From Gammaproteobacteria bacterium (GTDB taxonomy: Bacteria > Pseudomonadota > Gammaproteobacteria > UBA6429 > Thiohalophilaceae): a stretch of DNA of 60,898 nt. The translations under genes were made by a program, and so were the position numbers. The stretch covers positions 1 through 60,898 of the forward strand of contig JAOULO010000016.1 of the NCBI GenBank assembly GCA_029881995.1. The letters run 5' to 3'. Every line of letters begins with the position of its first letter. Position 1 is the first letter of the stretch. Below are positions 36,726 through 45,461 of this stretch, in pieces. The notes below the pieces were generated by a model. The model saw nothing but the letters and a program-made list of their open reading frames with translations, was not told where the DNA came from and searched no databases.

Positions 36726-37607
36726 TTATGGAGGTGAAACAATGGCGGCCTGGTAGGGATGGCGTTGCTGGATGTCACCACTATGGAGAAACACATCCAG
36801 CAAGGTTTCATAGGCCGGTTTACTGATTTCCACTTGCGGTGTCCAGCATCCTAATTGTTTATACGTCTCAAGTGTCTTGATCAACACATCAGAAGTGATA
36901 TCCGGTAAAAAGTCACCCAGTAATTTGGCCAGTTCAGAAGAAGGGGTTTCAATCGTGAACTGCCTGGCCTTGCGATAGGCACGCATAAAAGCACGAGCCA
37001 TATCGGTCTTAAGCCAATCACGATGGGCACAAAGACTACTGAAGGCCACTGGGCCAATCGCCTCACCAACCGAAGCGACCACATAGCCGGCACCATCCTG
37101 TTCAATTTGCTGAGGGGCAGGCCCCTGTTGATGCACAAACTGTCCCTGATCACTACGAAAAGCTTTATCTATAGCCGCTACATCACCCGCATCAATCACC
37201 TTAATATCTGCAAAGTTAACTCCCTGCTTATGACAGGCGTACTTGAACATAGCAAGAGGTTGAAAAAAGTGATCTACCAGTACCTCACTACCAACAAGAT
37301 CAGTCCACTGGAACTGGTTATTTTTTTCTCGACCAGCAATAAAAAATCCATCCCGTTCGTTGATCTGGGCAAAGTGGACGATATCAACCTCTTCATCGGC
37401 CTCCAGTGCCGCAAAACTGGTTGCTACGGCAGACTGAGCAACATGAGTTTCACCCATTCTAATCGTATCAACTACTGTGCGTGCTGGTGTCTGGACTTCA
37501 TAATGAGGCTCCAGACCTTCTTCTTTGAGGAAGCCACCACTGATAGAAATCAATAAGGGTGAATAAAAGGCCGAGTGTCGTAGGGCCATGATATTTATTT
37601 TTGTCAT
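36726..37607 (-). CDS. NMT1/THI5-like solute-binding-fold protein without signal peptide
   Basis: 293 residues with the type-II periplasmic binding fold typical of NMT1/THI5 family: a short N-terminal strand LRHSAFYSPLLISI, GGFLKEEGLEPHYEV and ARTVVDTIRMGETHVAQSA. No signal peptide and no ABC transporter genes accompany it, so it is probably cytoplasmic. It follows the 74-residue gene with a 3-base gap. A ligand cannot be assigned; thiamine-precursor or aromatic sulfonate relatives exist in the superfamily. Confidence 0.75.
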   Translation of the reverse strand: MTKINIMALRHSAFYSPLLISISGGFLKEEGLEPHYEVQTPARTVVDTIRMGETHVAQSAVATSFAALEADEEVDIVHFAQINERDGFFIAGREKNNQFQWTDLVGSEVLVDHFFQPLAMFKYACHKQGVNFADIKVIDAGDVAAIDKAFRSDQGQFVHQQGPAPQQIEQDGAGYVVASVGEAIGPVAFSSLCAHRDWLKTDMARAFMRAYRKARQFTIETPSSELAKLLGDFLPDITSDVLIKTLETYKQLGCWTPQVEISKPAYETLLDVFLHSGDIQQRHPYQAAIVSPP

Positions 37608-37610
37608 GGT

Positions 37611-37835
37611 TTAATCCAGTGCTGGCCCAAGAATAAAATCCACCGGTTCAAAACCATGATCTTCCAGGACTAAGGAAATATCTTCCCAGGTGTAATTTGG
37701 GTTTTGCTCTTCCGCCTCGGCAATTAAACCCACCACATGCCGAAAGACTTCATGCTCTTCATAGTCATCCGGGATCCTGACCAGGCGAATGGCCTTGTGG
37801 TCGCCAGCAGGTAAAACCATTAGTTTATTATCCAT
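37611..37835 (-). CDS. Small conserved protein in an operon with the NMT1-like gene
   Basis: 74 residues, acidic, no signal or membrane segment: MVLPAGDHKAIRLVRIPDD, then a helix and HGFEPVDFILGPALD. I do not recognise the family. Only 3 bases separate it from the NMT1-like gene downstream, so the products probably act together. Confidence 0.6.
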   Translation of the reverse strand: MDNKLMVLPAGDHKAIRLVRIPDDYEEHEVFRHVVGLIAEAEEQNPNYTWEDISLVLEDHGFEPVDFILGPALD

Positions 37836-37911
37836 ACATTTTCCCCTTGTCAGATACCCAATGATAAAACCAAACTAGCTGTTATGGATAGCAATTTTCT
37901 TTAATAACTTA

Positions 37912-38658
37912 TTAGAGTTGTCGGATTCGAAAGTTAAGCTTACTGAGTTTCTGGCGTGAATTGAAAAGAGGGATTGTCCGCAGACGTTCACGAAGCTGTT
38001 TGGTCGAACTCTCGATACCAAGAAAGGCTCCAACTGCATTTTCATAATAAGGGTTTGATAAAGAAAAAGCAGAATGAATGCGACTTTGTAACAGACTATC
38101 CTGCATGTAGGCAGAGGCCTTGAGTTCCTTTGGTGAAATAAAATTACTCACCACCATGCCATTTTTATTAACTTTGGAAAACAGTTTTCTAGCCCATTGA
38201 TTTGTTACCTCAACGGCTCGGCTGGGTTCCCCATCCACTTCACCAAATAAATCATCAATGATCATGTCAAACCTTGGACCCTGATAATTTTCGATCCAGT
38301 CTACCGCATCGGCCTGAGTCAGGCTAACATTATCATGGCATATGTCGAAAAAGCGTTCGGCAATTTCAATATGCACCGGATCATATTCCACACCGATAAT
38401 TTCATCGGCCTGCATAAAATAATTCAACTGTTGAATAACCGCACCACCGCCGACGCCTAACATAAGAATACGTTTTATCTCACCGGGCTTATAAAAAAAG
38501 ATGGGTAGCAGGATTAGATCCCAGACATTTCCCGTGACTGGATTATTAGGATTATACTGGCTGTGAAACACGCCATTGGTATACAGGCGCCGTGAACCTC
38601 CGGCAGAACGTACTTCATAGTGAGTATCACCCAGTCTTTTTTCCCACATCACGGCCAT
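37912..38658 (-). CDS. Spermidine synthase-like protein, soluble
   Basis: 248 residues with a spermidine-synthase/SAM-binding fold: MLGVGGGAVIQQL (motif I) and IIGVEYDP (motif II). The aminopropyltransferase signature usually seen as V-D-S-S/T-D-P is replaced by I-D-D-L-F-G, so it may not make spermidine. It ends a leftward run of four genes with 15-30-base gaps. Confidence 0.75.
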   Translation of the reverse strand: MAVMWEKRLGDTHYEVRSAGGSRRLYTNGVFHSQYNPNNPVTGNVWDLILLPIFFYKPGEIKRILMLGVGGGAVIQQLNYFMQADEIIGVEYDPVHIEIAERFFDICHDNVSLTQADAVDWIENYQGPRFDMIIDDLFGEVDGEPSRAVEVTNQWARKLFSKVNKNGMVVSNFISPKELKASAYMQDSLLQSRIHSAFSLSNPYYENAVGAFLGIESSTKQLRERLRTIPLFNSRQKLSKLNFRIRQL

Positions 38659-38673
38659 CTTGATTCTCTTCCC

Positions 38674-40194
38674 TTAGAGTCCAAATTCTTTTAAGACCAG
38701 ATCAGAACTCAGGCGTTCAACTGGGGCATAGTCATCAGTTAAAACAGGAATGGCATTCATGGCCGTGCCTGTTGCAAGGATGTCCGATGTGACATTTTTC
38801 CAGTCTCGTTTAAATCCCTTTCTGGCACTTATCGTTTCAGGCATAACCTGCTGATGCCTGGCTGATAACACATAAGTATACCGCTTAATATTCGTTTGCC
38901 TGTGTTCAGCCCAGATATCTACATAGCTGAAAACAGCGGACAGGGTTTTATACATACTTTTTAGTAGTTGAGGATCATGTGGGATATCCACCACGTTTAA
39001 TACATACAGGCCATTTTTCTGTAATTTACGACTCACCAGATTATTATATTCCCGAGTCAAAAGGTGATACGGCACAACCACATCGGTAAACACATCTCCC
39101 ACGACAACATCAAACTGTCCATCTGCCATAGACTCTAGCGCCATACGTGCATCCATATGCAGAATATTCATGCCATCTGTATCAACAAACAGACGTTCTT
39201 CCGCCAGACGGGTTACATCCTTATCAATTTCTGACACCGTGATACTTGCCTGAGGTGAATGGGCCTTGACGGCACGGGGTGAGGTATAGGCACCACCGCC
39301 GGCAAAAAAATACTTTGCCCTATTCGCCTGTTCTCCAAGGTGTAACTGCACGAGCTCATCCATTAAATGCACATAGGGGGTAAACAGGCTGTCAGGCCAG
39401 TGACGATAATTTATTCCGTGCACCAGATGATCCAGTACCATGGCCCTGGCATCACCACGTGGCACCATGTCTGCGGCATTGACCACACGTATGCAGAAAT
39501 AGGCACTCTCCTTGTCACAATAGGCCTGAAAACCACCTCGTAGGTAAGTGACGCCACCAATAACTGTATTAACCATAAAGAGAATCAACATCAGTTTTTT
39601 ATTGAAACGGAATAGAAACAGACTCCCCATGATAAATAACAACACAGAGACACTGATGACAATATTACGGGTACCGAAAAACTGAATTAACCAGAACCCG
39701 GCAGCAAAGGTTCCAAGGATGCTACCCAATGCAGAAAGGGCATTCATTCTACCGACAATATGTCCGGCGCGGGTATCCAGTTTAATTCCCATGGTAGTAA
39801 GAACAGGGGTGATCACACCCAGCAAGGTCGATGGAATAAAAAACAGGCCTAATACATACAGGAAGCTGGCACCAAGCAGGTTGATCTCAGCGGCTTGAAT
39901 CATAGGTGCCAACAGGGTCAGTAAAAAAAGGATAGCGATGCTTGATGCACTGGAAACCAGCAGGGTGATCCCGACCTCCTTTTCACCAGCACCATTATCG
40001 GCCCAACGGCCACCCAGCCAGTTTCCCAGTGACAGGCCACCAAGCACAATACCAATCACGGATGACCAGGTATAAAGTGAGACACCAACGTATGGGGCAA
40101 TGATCCTTCCCGCAACTATCTCAAGAATCATCAACAGGGCCGAGCTAAGGAACACAACCAGCCCAAACCAGAATAGCTGTAATCGTTTTGACAT
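38674..40194 (-). CDS. Membrane-fused spermidine synthase-like protein
   Basis: 506 residues: the first ~200 are seven membrane helices of an MFS/transporter-like half, then a spermidine-synthase-like Rossmann half containing YFFAGGGAYTSPRAV and VSEIDKDV. The usual V-D-S-S-D-P is V-G-D-V-F-T. The family of fused MFS/spermidine synthases is poorly characterised. It is 17 bases downstream of the kinase gene and 15 bases upstream of the second synthase-like gene. Confidence 0.82.
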   Translation of the reverse strand: MSKRLQLFWFGLVVFLSSALLMILEIVAGRIIAPYVGVSLYTWSSVIGIVLGGLSLGNWLGGRWADNGAGEKEVGITLLVSSASSIAILFLLTLLAPMIQAAEINLLGASFLYVLGLFFIPSTLLGVITPVLTTMGIKLDTRAGHIVGRMNALSALGSILGTFAAGFWLIQFFGTRNIVISVSVLLFIMGSLFLFRFNKKLMLILFMVNTVIGGVTYLRGGFQAYCDKESAYFCIRVVNAADMVPRGDARAMVLDHLVHGINYRHWPDSLFTPYVHLMDELVQLHLGEQANRAKYFFAGGGAYTSPRAVKAHSPQASITVSEIDKDVTRLAEERLFVDTDGMNILHMDARMALESMADGQFDVVVGDVFTDVVVPYHLLTREYNNLVSRKLQKNGLYVLNVVDIPHDPQLLKSMYKTLSAVFSYVDIWAEHRQTNIKRYTYVLSARHQQVMPETISARKGFKRDWKNVTSDILATGTAMNAIPVLTDDYAPVERLSSDLVLKEFGL

Positions 40195-40211
40195 AATAAA
40201 AAATAGAAATC

Positions 40212-41639
40212 TTATTGTGGTAATTTATCCTGACGCGTCCTGACCACGGTAACTGAACAAGGTGCCTCGGCAATGACCTTTTCTGGCACACTACCAATGG
40301 TCTTCTTTGACCCCTCACTACGATGGGCACACATTATAATATGGTCGACGGCAAACTGTTTGGCATAGTTTACGATTTCCGTTGATGGGTCGCCATAAAA
40401 TACCTGGATATTAACCCGAGATTGTGCCAGTCGCATAGGTTCCAGCCAGTGCCGCATTTCAGCCTGGGCCTGAATATGTTTGGGGTGGGACAGATTGACA
40501 AACTCATCCACACTGCCTCGATCAGAAAAATTTTCCTTGGGTAAGATTGACAGGCAGGTAAAATAACTGTGCTTATCACTTTTGGCAATCTTCAGCATAG
40601 TATCTCGCATCGAAAACTTTAATTCTTCAGAAGAATGAATCAGTTTTACTGCTACTAGAATATGGGGTGCGTTAGTCAGTCGTTGCTGTGGATGGGTTTC
40701 AGTATCGTGGACAAAATTAAACTCCCGGTTACCTAACCAGTTGGTCAGCAAAGTAAGAGGGCCTGGGCGACGTGTCTGCTCAGATAACTCAGTTAATGTC
40801 ACCATATTAGGATGGGCCAGGCCATAGGCAATTTCTTTTGCGGTATGAAAACGATCTTCTGGTCGTATCTCCAGACATTTGAGTATGATCTCCTGCAACC
40901 ATGCTGGAATGTCTGGATTTATGGCTCGTGGAGGTTTGGGTGGAATATACAGACGTTTTTTGACAGTTAACATATTGTCTTTAGGAAAAGGCGGCTGGCC
41001 AGTTGCCAGCTCATACAACATGGCCCCTATGGCATAAATATCACTTCTTGAATCATTGCGAACACCAAACAATTGCTCGGGTGCAACATAGTCCACTGTA
41101 ATCGGTTGTTGCTCATGGGCAACCGTATACATATCCGGTAATTGCGCCTGATGTGCCGTACCAAAATCAAGCAGGATGACACTGCCATCTGTACGATTTC
41201 GAATATTCTCAGGTTTCAGATCGAGATGAATTATATTATGGCGATGCAATTCATGGATCGCCTTACAGACCGGGATCATAATCTTACAGAGTTCTTCTAT
41301 CGGTAATGGGCCGGTTTTTGTTGCATCCTGTAGTTGAGTTCCTTCCACGTACTCCATAACATAATAAGGCGCACTTGCCAGATCTCCCTTACCATATATC
41401 TTTGGTGTATAGACTCCACGCAGCTTGGAAAGGATTCTCATCTCGGTTTCAAAACCGGCAAACACACTACTGGGCAATATGACCGAAATTTTTGGCACCT
41501 TCATGATCAGGGTAAGCTGATGATCAGGGTGGGTTACACGATACAGCTTTGATACCTGACTCTCATGCAGGCATTCTGTTACATGAAATCCATCGATGGT
41601 TTCATTCAGTTCTATTTCATGAATATCAATTTCTTCCAT
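40212..41639 (-). CDS. Ser/Thr protein kinase fused to a universal-stress-protein domain
   Basis: 475 residues from ATG at 41639, preceded by GGAG. A eukaryotic-like kinase domain (about 1-275) has catalytic Lys47, HLDLKPEN (138-145), DFG (158-160) and APE (186-188). The Gly-rich loop is degenerate and the HRD Arg is replaced by Leu. After about residue 315 a UspA domain follows, ending G-S-V-P-E-K-V-I-A with the ATP-binding G-S. No membrane helix. It follows a metallophosphoesterase gene by 27 bases. Confidence 0.9.
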   Translation of the reverse strand: MEEIDIHEIELNETIDGFHVTECLHESQVSKLYRVTHPDHQLTLIMKVPKISVILPSSVFAGFETEMRILSKLRGVYTPKIYGKGDLASAPYYVMEYVEGTQLQDATKTGPLPIEELCKIMIPVCKAIHELHRHNIIHLDLKPENIRNRTDGSVILLDFGTAHQAQLPDMYTVAHEQQPITVDYVAPEQLFGVRNDSRSDIYAIGAMLYELATGQPPFPKDNMLTVKKRLYIPPKPPRAINPDIPAWLQEIILKCLEIRPEDRFHTAKEIAYGLAHPNMVTLTELSEQTRRPGPLTLLTNWLGNREFNFVHDTETHPQQRLTNAPHILVAVKLIHSSEELKFSMRDTMLKIAKSDKHSYFTCLSILPKENFSDRGSVDEFVNLSHPKHIQAQAEMRHWLEPMRLAQSRVNIQVFYGDPSTEIVNYAKQFAVDHIIMCAHRSEGSKKTIGSVPEKVIAEAPCSVTVVRTRQDKLPQ

Positions 41640-41666
41640 TATAACCACTCCGGTTAGAAATGATCT

Positions 41667-42404
41667 CTAATGCCCTTTTGCCAGCCTTTCTGCAAACAGG
41701 TGGGGTAAACCGCACTGAATAATCTTTTTACCTGTCGCCATATAATCATATGCGACACGATGAAACTTGACTTCCCGCTCAACAGTATCATAAATCACAA
41801 AGCTTGCTGCATTGATGTCATCCCTTGGCTGTCCAACGGAGCCAACATTAATAACATATCGACAATGGGCATACAGAGGTACCGATAAACCGGGTGATGG
41901 TGTGATGTTTTTTATATGCTTTGAAGGTGTCTCAAAAAAAATCTCAGGTTGATGTGTATGCCCAACAAAAGTAACAAGTGAATCGGACGCCCGCATGCAT
42001 TTAGTAGCCAATTCAATATTATAGATATACGGCCATTTTTTTGGTTGGTCTGCTGAAGCATGTACCATGGTCACATCACCGACTTTGACTTGGTAAGGCA
42101 GGGTTTCCAGGTATGCCAGTTGGCTGGCTGATAACTGTGATTTTGTCCAGTCAACTGTTTGTCTAATGTGTTGCCGCAGACCTTTATAATAAGCAGTAAA
42201 CAAGGCCTCTTCATGATTACCCTTGACGACCTCCACATTCGGTAAGGACATGACAATATCCAGAACCTCTGCCGGATCAGGTCCGTAACCAATGATGTCT
42301 CCCAGACAAATATATTTTTCAACATTCTGACCTTGAGCTCTGGCCAAACAGGCCTGCAGTGCCTCAATATTACTGTGCAAATCGGAAATTATGGCAATTT
42401 TCAT
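41667..42404 (-). CDS. YfcE/MJ0936-type metallophosphoesterase
   Basis: 245 residues of the calcineurin-like fold: SDLHSNIEAL, GDIIGYGPDPAEV, KGNHEEAL, FVGHTHQPE and INVGSVGQPRDD give the full two-metal site. Members cleave phosphodiesters or nucleotides; the substrate is unknown. It leads a four-gene run: phosphoesterase, kinase-USP fusion and two synthase-like genes. It is divergent from greB. Confidence 0.88.
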   Translation of the reverse strand: MKIAIISDLHSNIEALQACLARAQGQNVEKYICLGDIIGYGPDPAEVLDIVMSLPNVEVVKGNHEEALFTAYYKGLRQHIRQTVDWTKSQLSASQLAYLETLPYQVKVGDVTMVHASADQPKKWPYIYNIELATKCMRASDSLVTFVGHTHQPEIFFETPSKHIKNITPSPGLSVPLYAHCRYVINVGSVGQPRDDINAASFVIYDTVEREVKFHRVAYDYMATGKKIIQCGLPHLFAERLAKGH

Positions 42405-42454
42405 ATAAACCTACTTAACAACACAGGCGCATCATGTGCGATATCATATATAAT

Positions 42455-42503
42455 AAGTATACACAGCATGAATTAACCTTCTGACTACCCTACAAGTATA
42501 CAC
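42455..42503. promoter_or_regulatory. Direct repeat pair between the phosphoesterase and greB genes
   Basis: AAGTATACAC occurs at 42455-42464 and again at 42494-42503, in the same orientation, starts 39 bases apart. It lies in the divergent promoter region and could be a double operator. Chance recurrence is possible. Confidence 0.3.
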
Positions 42504-42519
42504 CGAAGTATTGACAGAA

Positions 42520-43029
42520 ATGGGCCGTTACCGACCTCCCCAAGCTAAATCCACCCCCTACATTACCAGTGAAGGATATACCGCACTGGAAAAGGAACTC
42601 AAGGCAATTTGGATCAAGCGTGATGAAGTCACCAAAGCTGTCACTGCGGCTGCGGCAGAAGGGGATCGGTCGGAAAATGCGGAGTATATTTATCGTAAAA
42701 AACAATTACGTGAAATAGACAGACGAATCCGTTACCTGCAAAAACGCCTGCCCGATCTCACCGTGGTGGACAGAATTCCAGATAACCAGGATCAGATATT
42801 TTTTGGTGCCTGGATCAGGCTTGAAGATGATGAAGGAGAGGAATTCACCTACCGGATTGTAGGCCCCGATGAATTCGATGTTGATAGTCGATATATTAGT
42901 CTGGATGCCCCACTGGCCAAAGCGCTATTGAAAAAATATCTGGATGACAGTGTTACGGTAACTACTCCAGCCGGGGAAAAACATTTTCTCATAGCAAAAG
43001 TGAGTTATAACAATCCACAGTCTGATTAA
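42520..43029 (+). CDS. greB: Transcription elongation factor GreB
   Basis: 169 residues. AAAEGDRSENAEYIYRKKQL matches the GreB coiled-coil tip and ALLKKYLDDSVTV the C-terminal domain. GreB binds RNA polymerase in the secondary channel and stimulates cleavage of backtracked transcripts. ATG at 42520 is used; an upstream TTG at 42511 adds three residues. No strong Shine-Dalgarno is visible. Confidence 0.93.
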   Translation: MGRYRPPQAKSTPYITSEGYTALEKELKAIWIKRDEVTKAVTAAAAEGDRSENAEYIYRKKQLREIDRRIRYLQKRLPDLTVVDRIPDNQDQIFFGAWIRLEDDEGEEFTYRIVGPDEFDVDSRYISLDAPLAKALLKKYLDDSVTVTTPAGEKHFLIAKVSYNNPQSD

Positions 43030-43030
43030 A

Positions 43031-43243
43031 TCAACGAATAAAAACCGCTCCCAGATACCCCAGGCTGGCAAGTACCATGACGCCACCCCAGAAAGCCAAC
43101 CATATTTGCTTGCCTCTGATACCGGCAATAATAAATCCGATACCGGTAAACAGACTAAAAATGGCGGTAAATATAGCTAAACCATCCTCACCAACTGCCT
43201 GCTCCTGACCAGACCCCGGTTCCTGCCCAATACGATAACGCAT
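43031..43243 (-). CDS. Small two-helix membrane protein
   Basis: 70 residues: a 17-residue Gln/Gly/Glu-rich N-terminus, then two membrane helices at about 22-42 and 46-68 separated by GKQ. No domain is recognised. It converges on greB, with a single base between the stop codons. Confidence 0.55.
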   Translation of the reverse strand: MRYRIGQEPGSGQEQAVGEDGLAIFTAIFSLFTGIGFIIAGIRGKQIWLAFWGGVMVLASLGYLGAVFIR

Positions 43244-43481
43244 AATATCTCCCCGAACTAAAGTTAGAATGGATTAATTTTACTGATTTTATCCGCATTA
43301 TAAGTAAATAATCGCCGATAATCTGGCAAAAAACTGTAAAAACCAATTATGGGCATGCTAAAATTCTTAGCACTATTCTGTCTACACCCGTCCGCCTAAT
43401 GCCTGGGGCATGCCCTTCCCCGTTTATTATGCCAGTCAACCGTAGGCGTTTGTCTCACCCAATTACTTACGGGAAAACAGT

Positions 43482-43967
43482 ATGCAAATTACCAAAGATA
43501 AGGTTGTATTAATTAATTACACACTTAAAAACGATGACGGAGAAGTGATAGATAGCTCCGAAGGCAATGATCCACTGGCATACCTCCACGGTGCCGAGAA
43601 TATTATTCCTGGCCTTGAAAAGGCGCTGGAAGGCAAGGCAATGGGCGATTCTGTTTCAGTCACTGTTCCACCCGAAGAAGGTTATGGAACCTTTGATGAA
43701 GGTAAGGTTCAGGCTGTACCAAAAGATATGTTCGAAGATGCGGGCGAAGTTGCAGTTGGTTCACAATACCATGCCGCTGGCCCAGATGGAGGTTATATCA
43801 CAATTACTGTAACTGAAATTGGTGATGATACTGTCACGGTTGATGCCAATCACCCCTTAGCCGGTGAGAACCTGAGTTTCGATGTTGAAATTGTTGAGAT
43901 TCGTGAAGCCTCTGCTGAAGAACTGGAGCATGGCCATGTACACGGCCCTGGTGGCCACGAGCATTAA
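43482..43967 (+). CDS. slyD: SlyD-type FKBP peptidyl-prolyl isomerase
   Basis: 161 residues: an FKBP domain split by an insert-in-flap domain. LINYTLKNDDGEVIDSS opens the domain and GLEKALEGKAMG follows; the C-terminal tail is His-rich (HGHVHGPGGHEH), suiting nickel binding. SlyD is a chaperone and isomerase that helps hydrogenase nickel insertion in E. coli. The tail is short compared with E. coli SlyD. Confidence 0.92.
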   Translation: MQITKDKVVLINYTLKNDDGEVIDSSEGNDPLAYLHGAENIIPGLEKALEGKAMGDSVSVTVPPEEGYGTFDEGKVQAVPKDMFEDAGEVAVGSQYHAAGPDGGYITITVTEIGDDTVTVDANHPLAGENLSFDVEIVEIREASAEELEHGHVHGPGGHEH

Positions 43968-43994
43968 TTCTTCCCCTTCATAGTAATCCAGTAT

Positions 43995-44975
43995 TTACTG
44001 AGCCATGGAATCACGAGGTCCTATCCGAGATTCCATGGCGATTCTATTTAAAATAATCTCAGATAATTGCAGTAACACATCCCGCCGCCGTGGCGTGATG
44101 TGCTGACCTTCCAACCAGATAAGCTCAGACGGCTGTAGCATAGCTTCATGTAATGCACTAACGGCTCGAGATGGAAGACGCTCATCCTGCCGCGAATTAA
44201 TGGCAATGACTGGCCGAGGTGAAACTTTAGCCAGCCATCTTTCCGGTTTTAAATAATGTCCACTACTCATCATCATAAAAAGTTTGGCTGTCATCAGCCT
44301 TATGAAATCATTTTGTATTTTATTTTTTAAATTATGCTCAATGACCATTTCTGGCATTGCGGCTCCCTGAACTAACCACAAGCGTTTGACACTCTGTTCC
44401 ATCGCAACAGGTGCAGGAATTAAAAAAGCCCCCAGACTCACCCCCACTGCCTCGATATGTTGCTTATCGATCTCATCCTGCTGCTGTAAATATTCCAGAG
44501 CCAGCATCACTGCCGGAGGTGTATCACGAAAGGCCTGCTGGAACGCCCGATGAAAAAACAACCAGTCAAGCCCTTTTAATTTTGATGGAGCGGTATATGG
44601 ATAGGAAATTGAGGCAAGCACCAACGCCTTTTGGACTGGTAATAATTGCACAGCCTTACGCCCCGTTTGGTGCCCACCTAAAATAAAAACCAGGGGATAG
44701 GTCCCGGTTTTATCCAACGGGGTTCGGTATGACAGCCTGACCTTAAGGCCGCTGCTTGAAAGCAGGCTTACATCACTAAGCACTGAATACTTATCCCGGA
44801 CAGTCCGTTCCATCTGAACTTTAATTAAAGTTCCCTTTCGTGCCACAAAATCATTGGCTGGGTCTTTTAGTGTGGGAAACACCAACCATATAAACATGAT
44901 TACCAGTACGATAAAAATAACAACAAGCAGTCGTATGGACCACTTTAGATAAGGCATTTTTATAGATGACATCAT
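43995..44975 (-). CDS. Membrane-anchored alpha/beta hydrolase
   Basis: 326 residues. A membrane helix at about 12-35 is followed by an alpha/beta hydrolase core with nucleophile elbow GVSLGA and a late GQHITPRR region. The substrate is unknown. ATG at 44975 is preferred to a TTG at 44987. A long inverted repeat occupies the last 13 codons. It follows the zinc-ribbon gene by 36 bases. Confidence 0.75.
   Translation of the reverse strand: MMSSIKMPYLKWSIRLLVVIFIVLVIMFIWLVFPTLKDPANDFVARKGTLIKVQMERTVRDKYSVLSDVSLLSSSGLKVRLSYRTPLDKTGTYPLVFILGGHQTGRKAVQLLPVQKALVLASISYPYTAPSKLKGLDWLFFHRAFQQAFRDTPPAVMLALEYLQQQDEIDKQHIEAVGVSLGAFLIPAPVAMEQSVKRLWLVQGAAMPEMVIEHNLKNKIQNDFIRLMTAKLFMMMSSGHYLKPERWLAKVSPRPVIAINSRQDERLPSRAVSALHEAMLQPSELIWLEGQHITPRRRDVLLQLSEIILNRIAMESRIGPRDSMAQ
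44002..44039 (-). other. Perfect 11-bp inverted repeat at the end of the hydrolase gene
   Basis: GCCATGGAATC and GATTCCATGGC are exact inverted copies separated by 16 bases. The hairpin lies within the coding sequence of the hydrolase C-terminus and just before its stop. No T tract follows on either strand, so it is more likely a stability element or an attachment-like site than a terminator. Confidence 0.55.
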
Positions 44976-45011
44976 ACTGACTTGCAAAGCAGATTCAGAA
45001 AAAAACCAGTT

Positions 45012-45404
45012 TCATTTTTCCAAATCCTGATTTGCAAAAAGTGATTTGAGTTTTTCCATGGGGTCATCAATGACCTCTTCCTTTGTATCACTTGACTCTT
45101 CTGCTGTATCGCCAAATAAAGCCTTGAGTTTGGCCTCAGCCTGTTTACCCTGATCATAGTCCTTCTCAACAAAGGCATTGGGTTTAAGTTTTATATAATG
45201 GCAGAAGTTGGCCAGGTCGATCTCACGAGCAGCTTCAGCCAGTTCATGATCGCACTTTGTTGAATAACGGGGATTATAGTGCCGGCACATCAAACAGACA
45301 TGTAAATCTGCCTCACAGTTCCGACATTTGAACAGACGAGGAAAGGGTTTAGGAGTGTCGCCAATCGCCTCACCACAGTGCCAGCAAACCAGTTTTCCAG
45401 CCAT
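45012..45404 (-). CDS. Zinc-ribbon protein of unknown function
   Basis: 130 residues. The N-terminal half carries three Cys pairs: CWHCGEAIG, CRNCEADLHVC and CRHYNPRYSTKC, plus HCHY-like NFCHYIK. Two zinc sites are likely. The C-terminal half is acidic and helical, LKALFGDTAEE and LKSLFANQDLEK. GGGAGG precedes the ATG. It follows the 149-residue gene by 57 bases on the same strand. Confidence 0.65.
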   Translation of the reverse strand: MAGKLVCWHCGEAIGDTPKPFPRLFKCRNCEADLHVCLMCRHYNPRYSTKCDHELAEAAREIDLANFCHYIKLKPNAFVEKDYDQGKQAEAKLKALFGDTAEESSDTKEEVIDDPMEKLKSLFANQDLEK

Positions 45405-45461
45405 TGCCTGTCCTCCCTAGAGTGAACCGGCACGAGTATAACAGGCTAAATATTTTTTGTG

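Noticed and set aside
43406-43415. Palindrome GGGCATGCCC upstream of slyD
   Set aside because: Ten bases of a common self-complementary sequence without a second copy or other context is too little to call a site.
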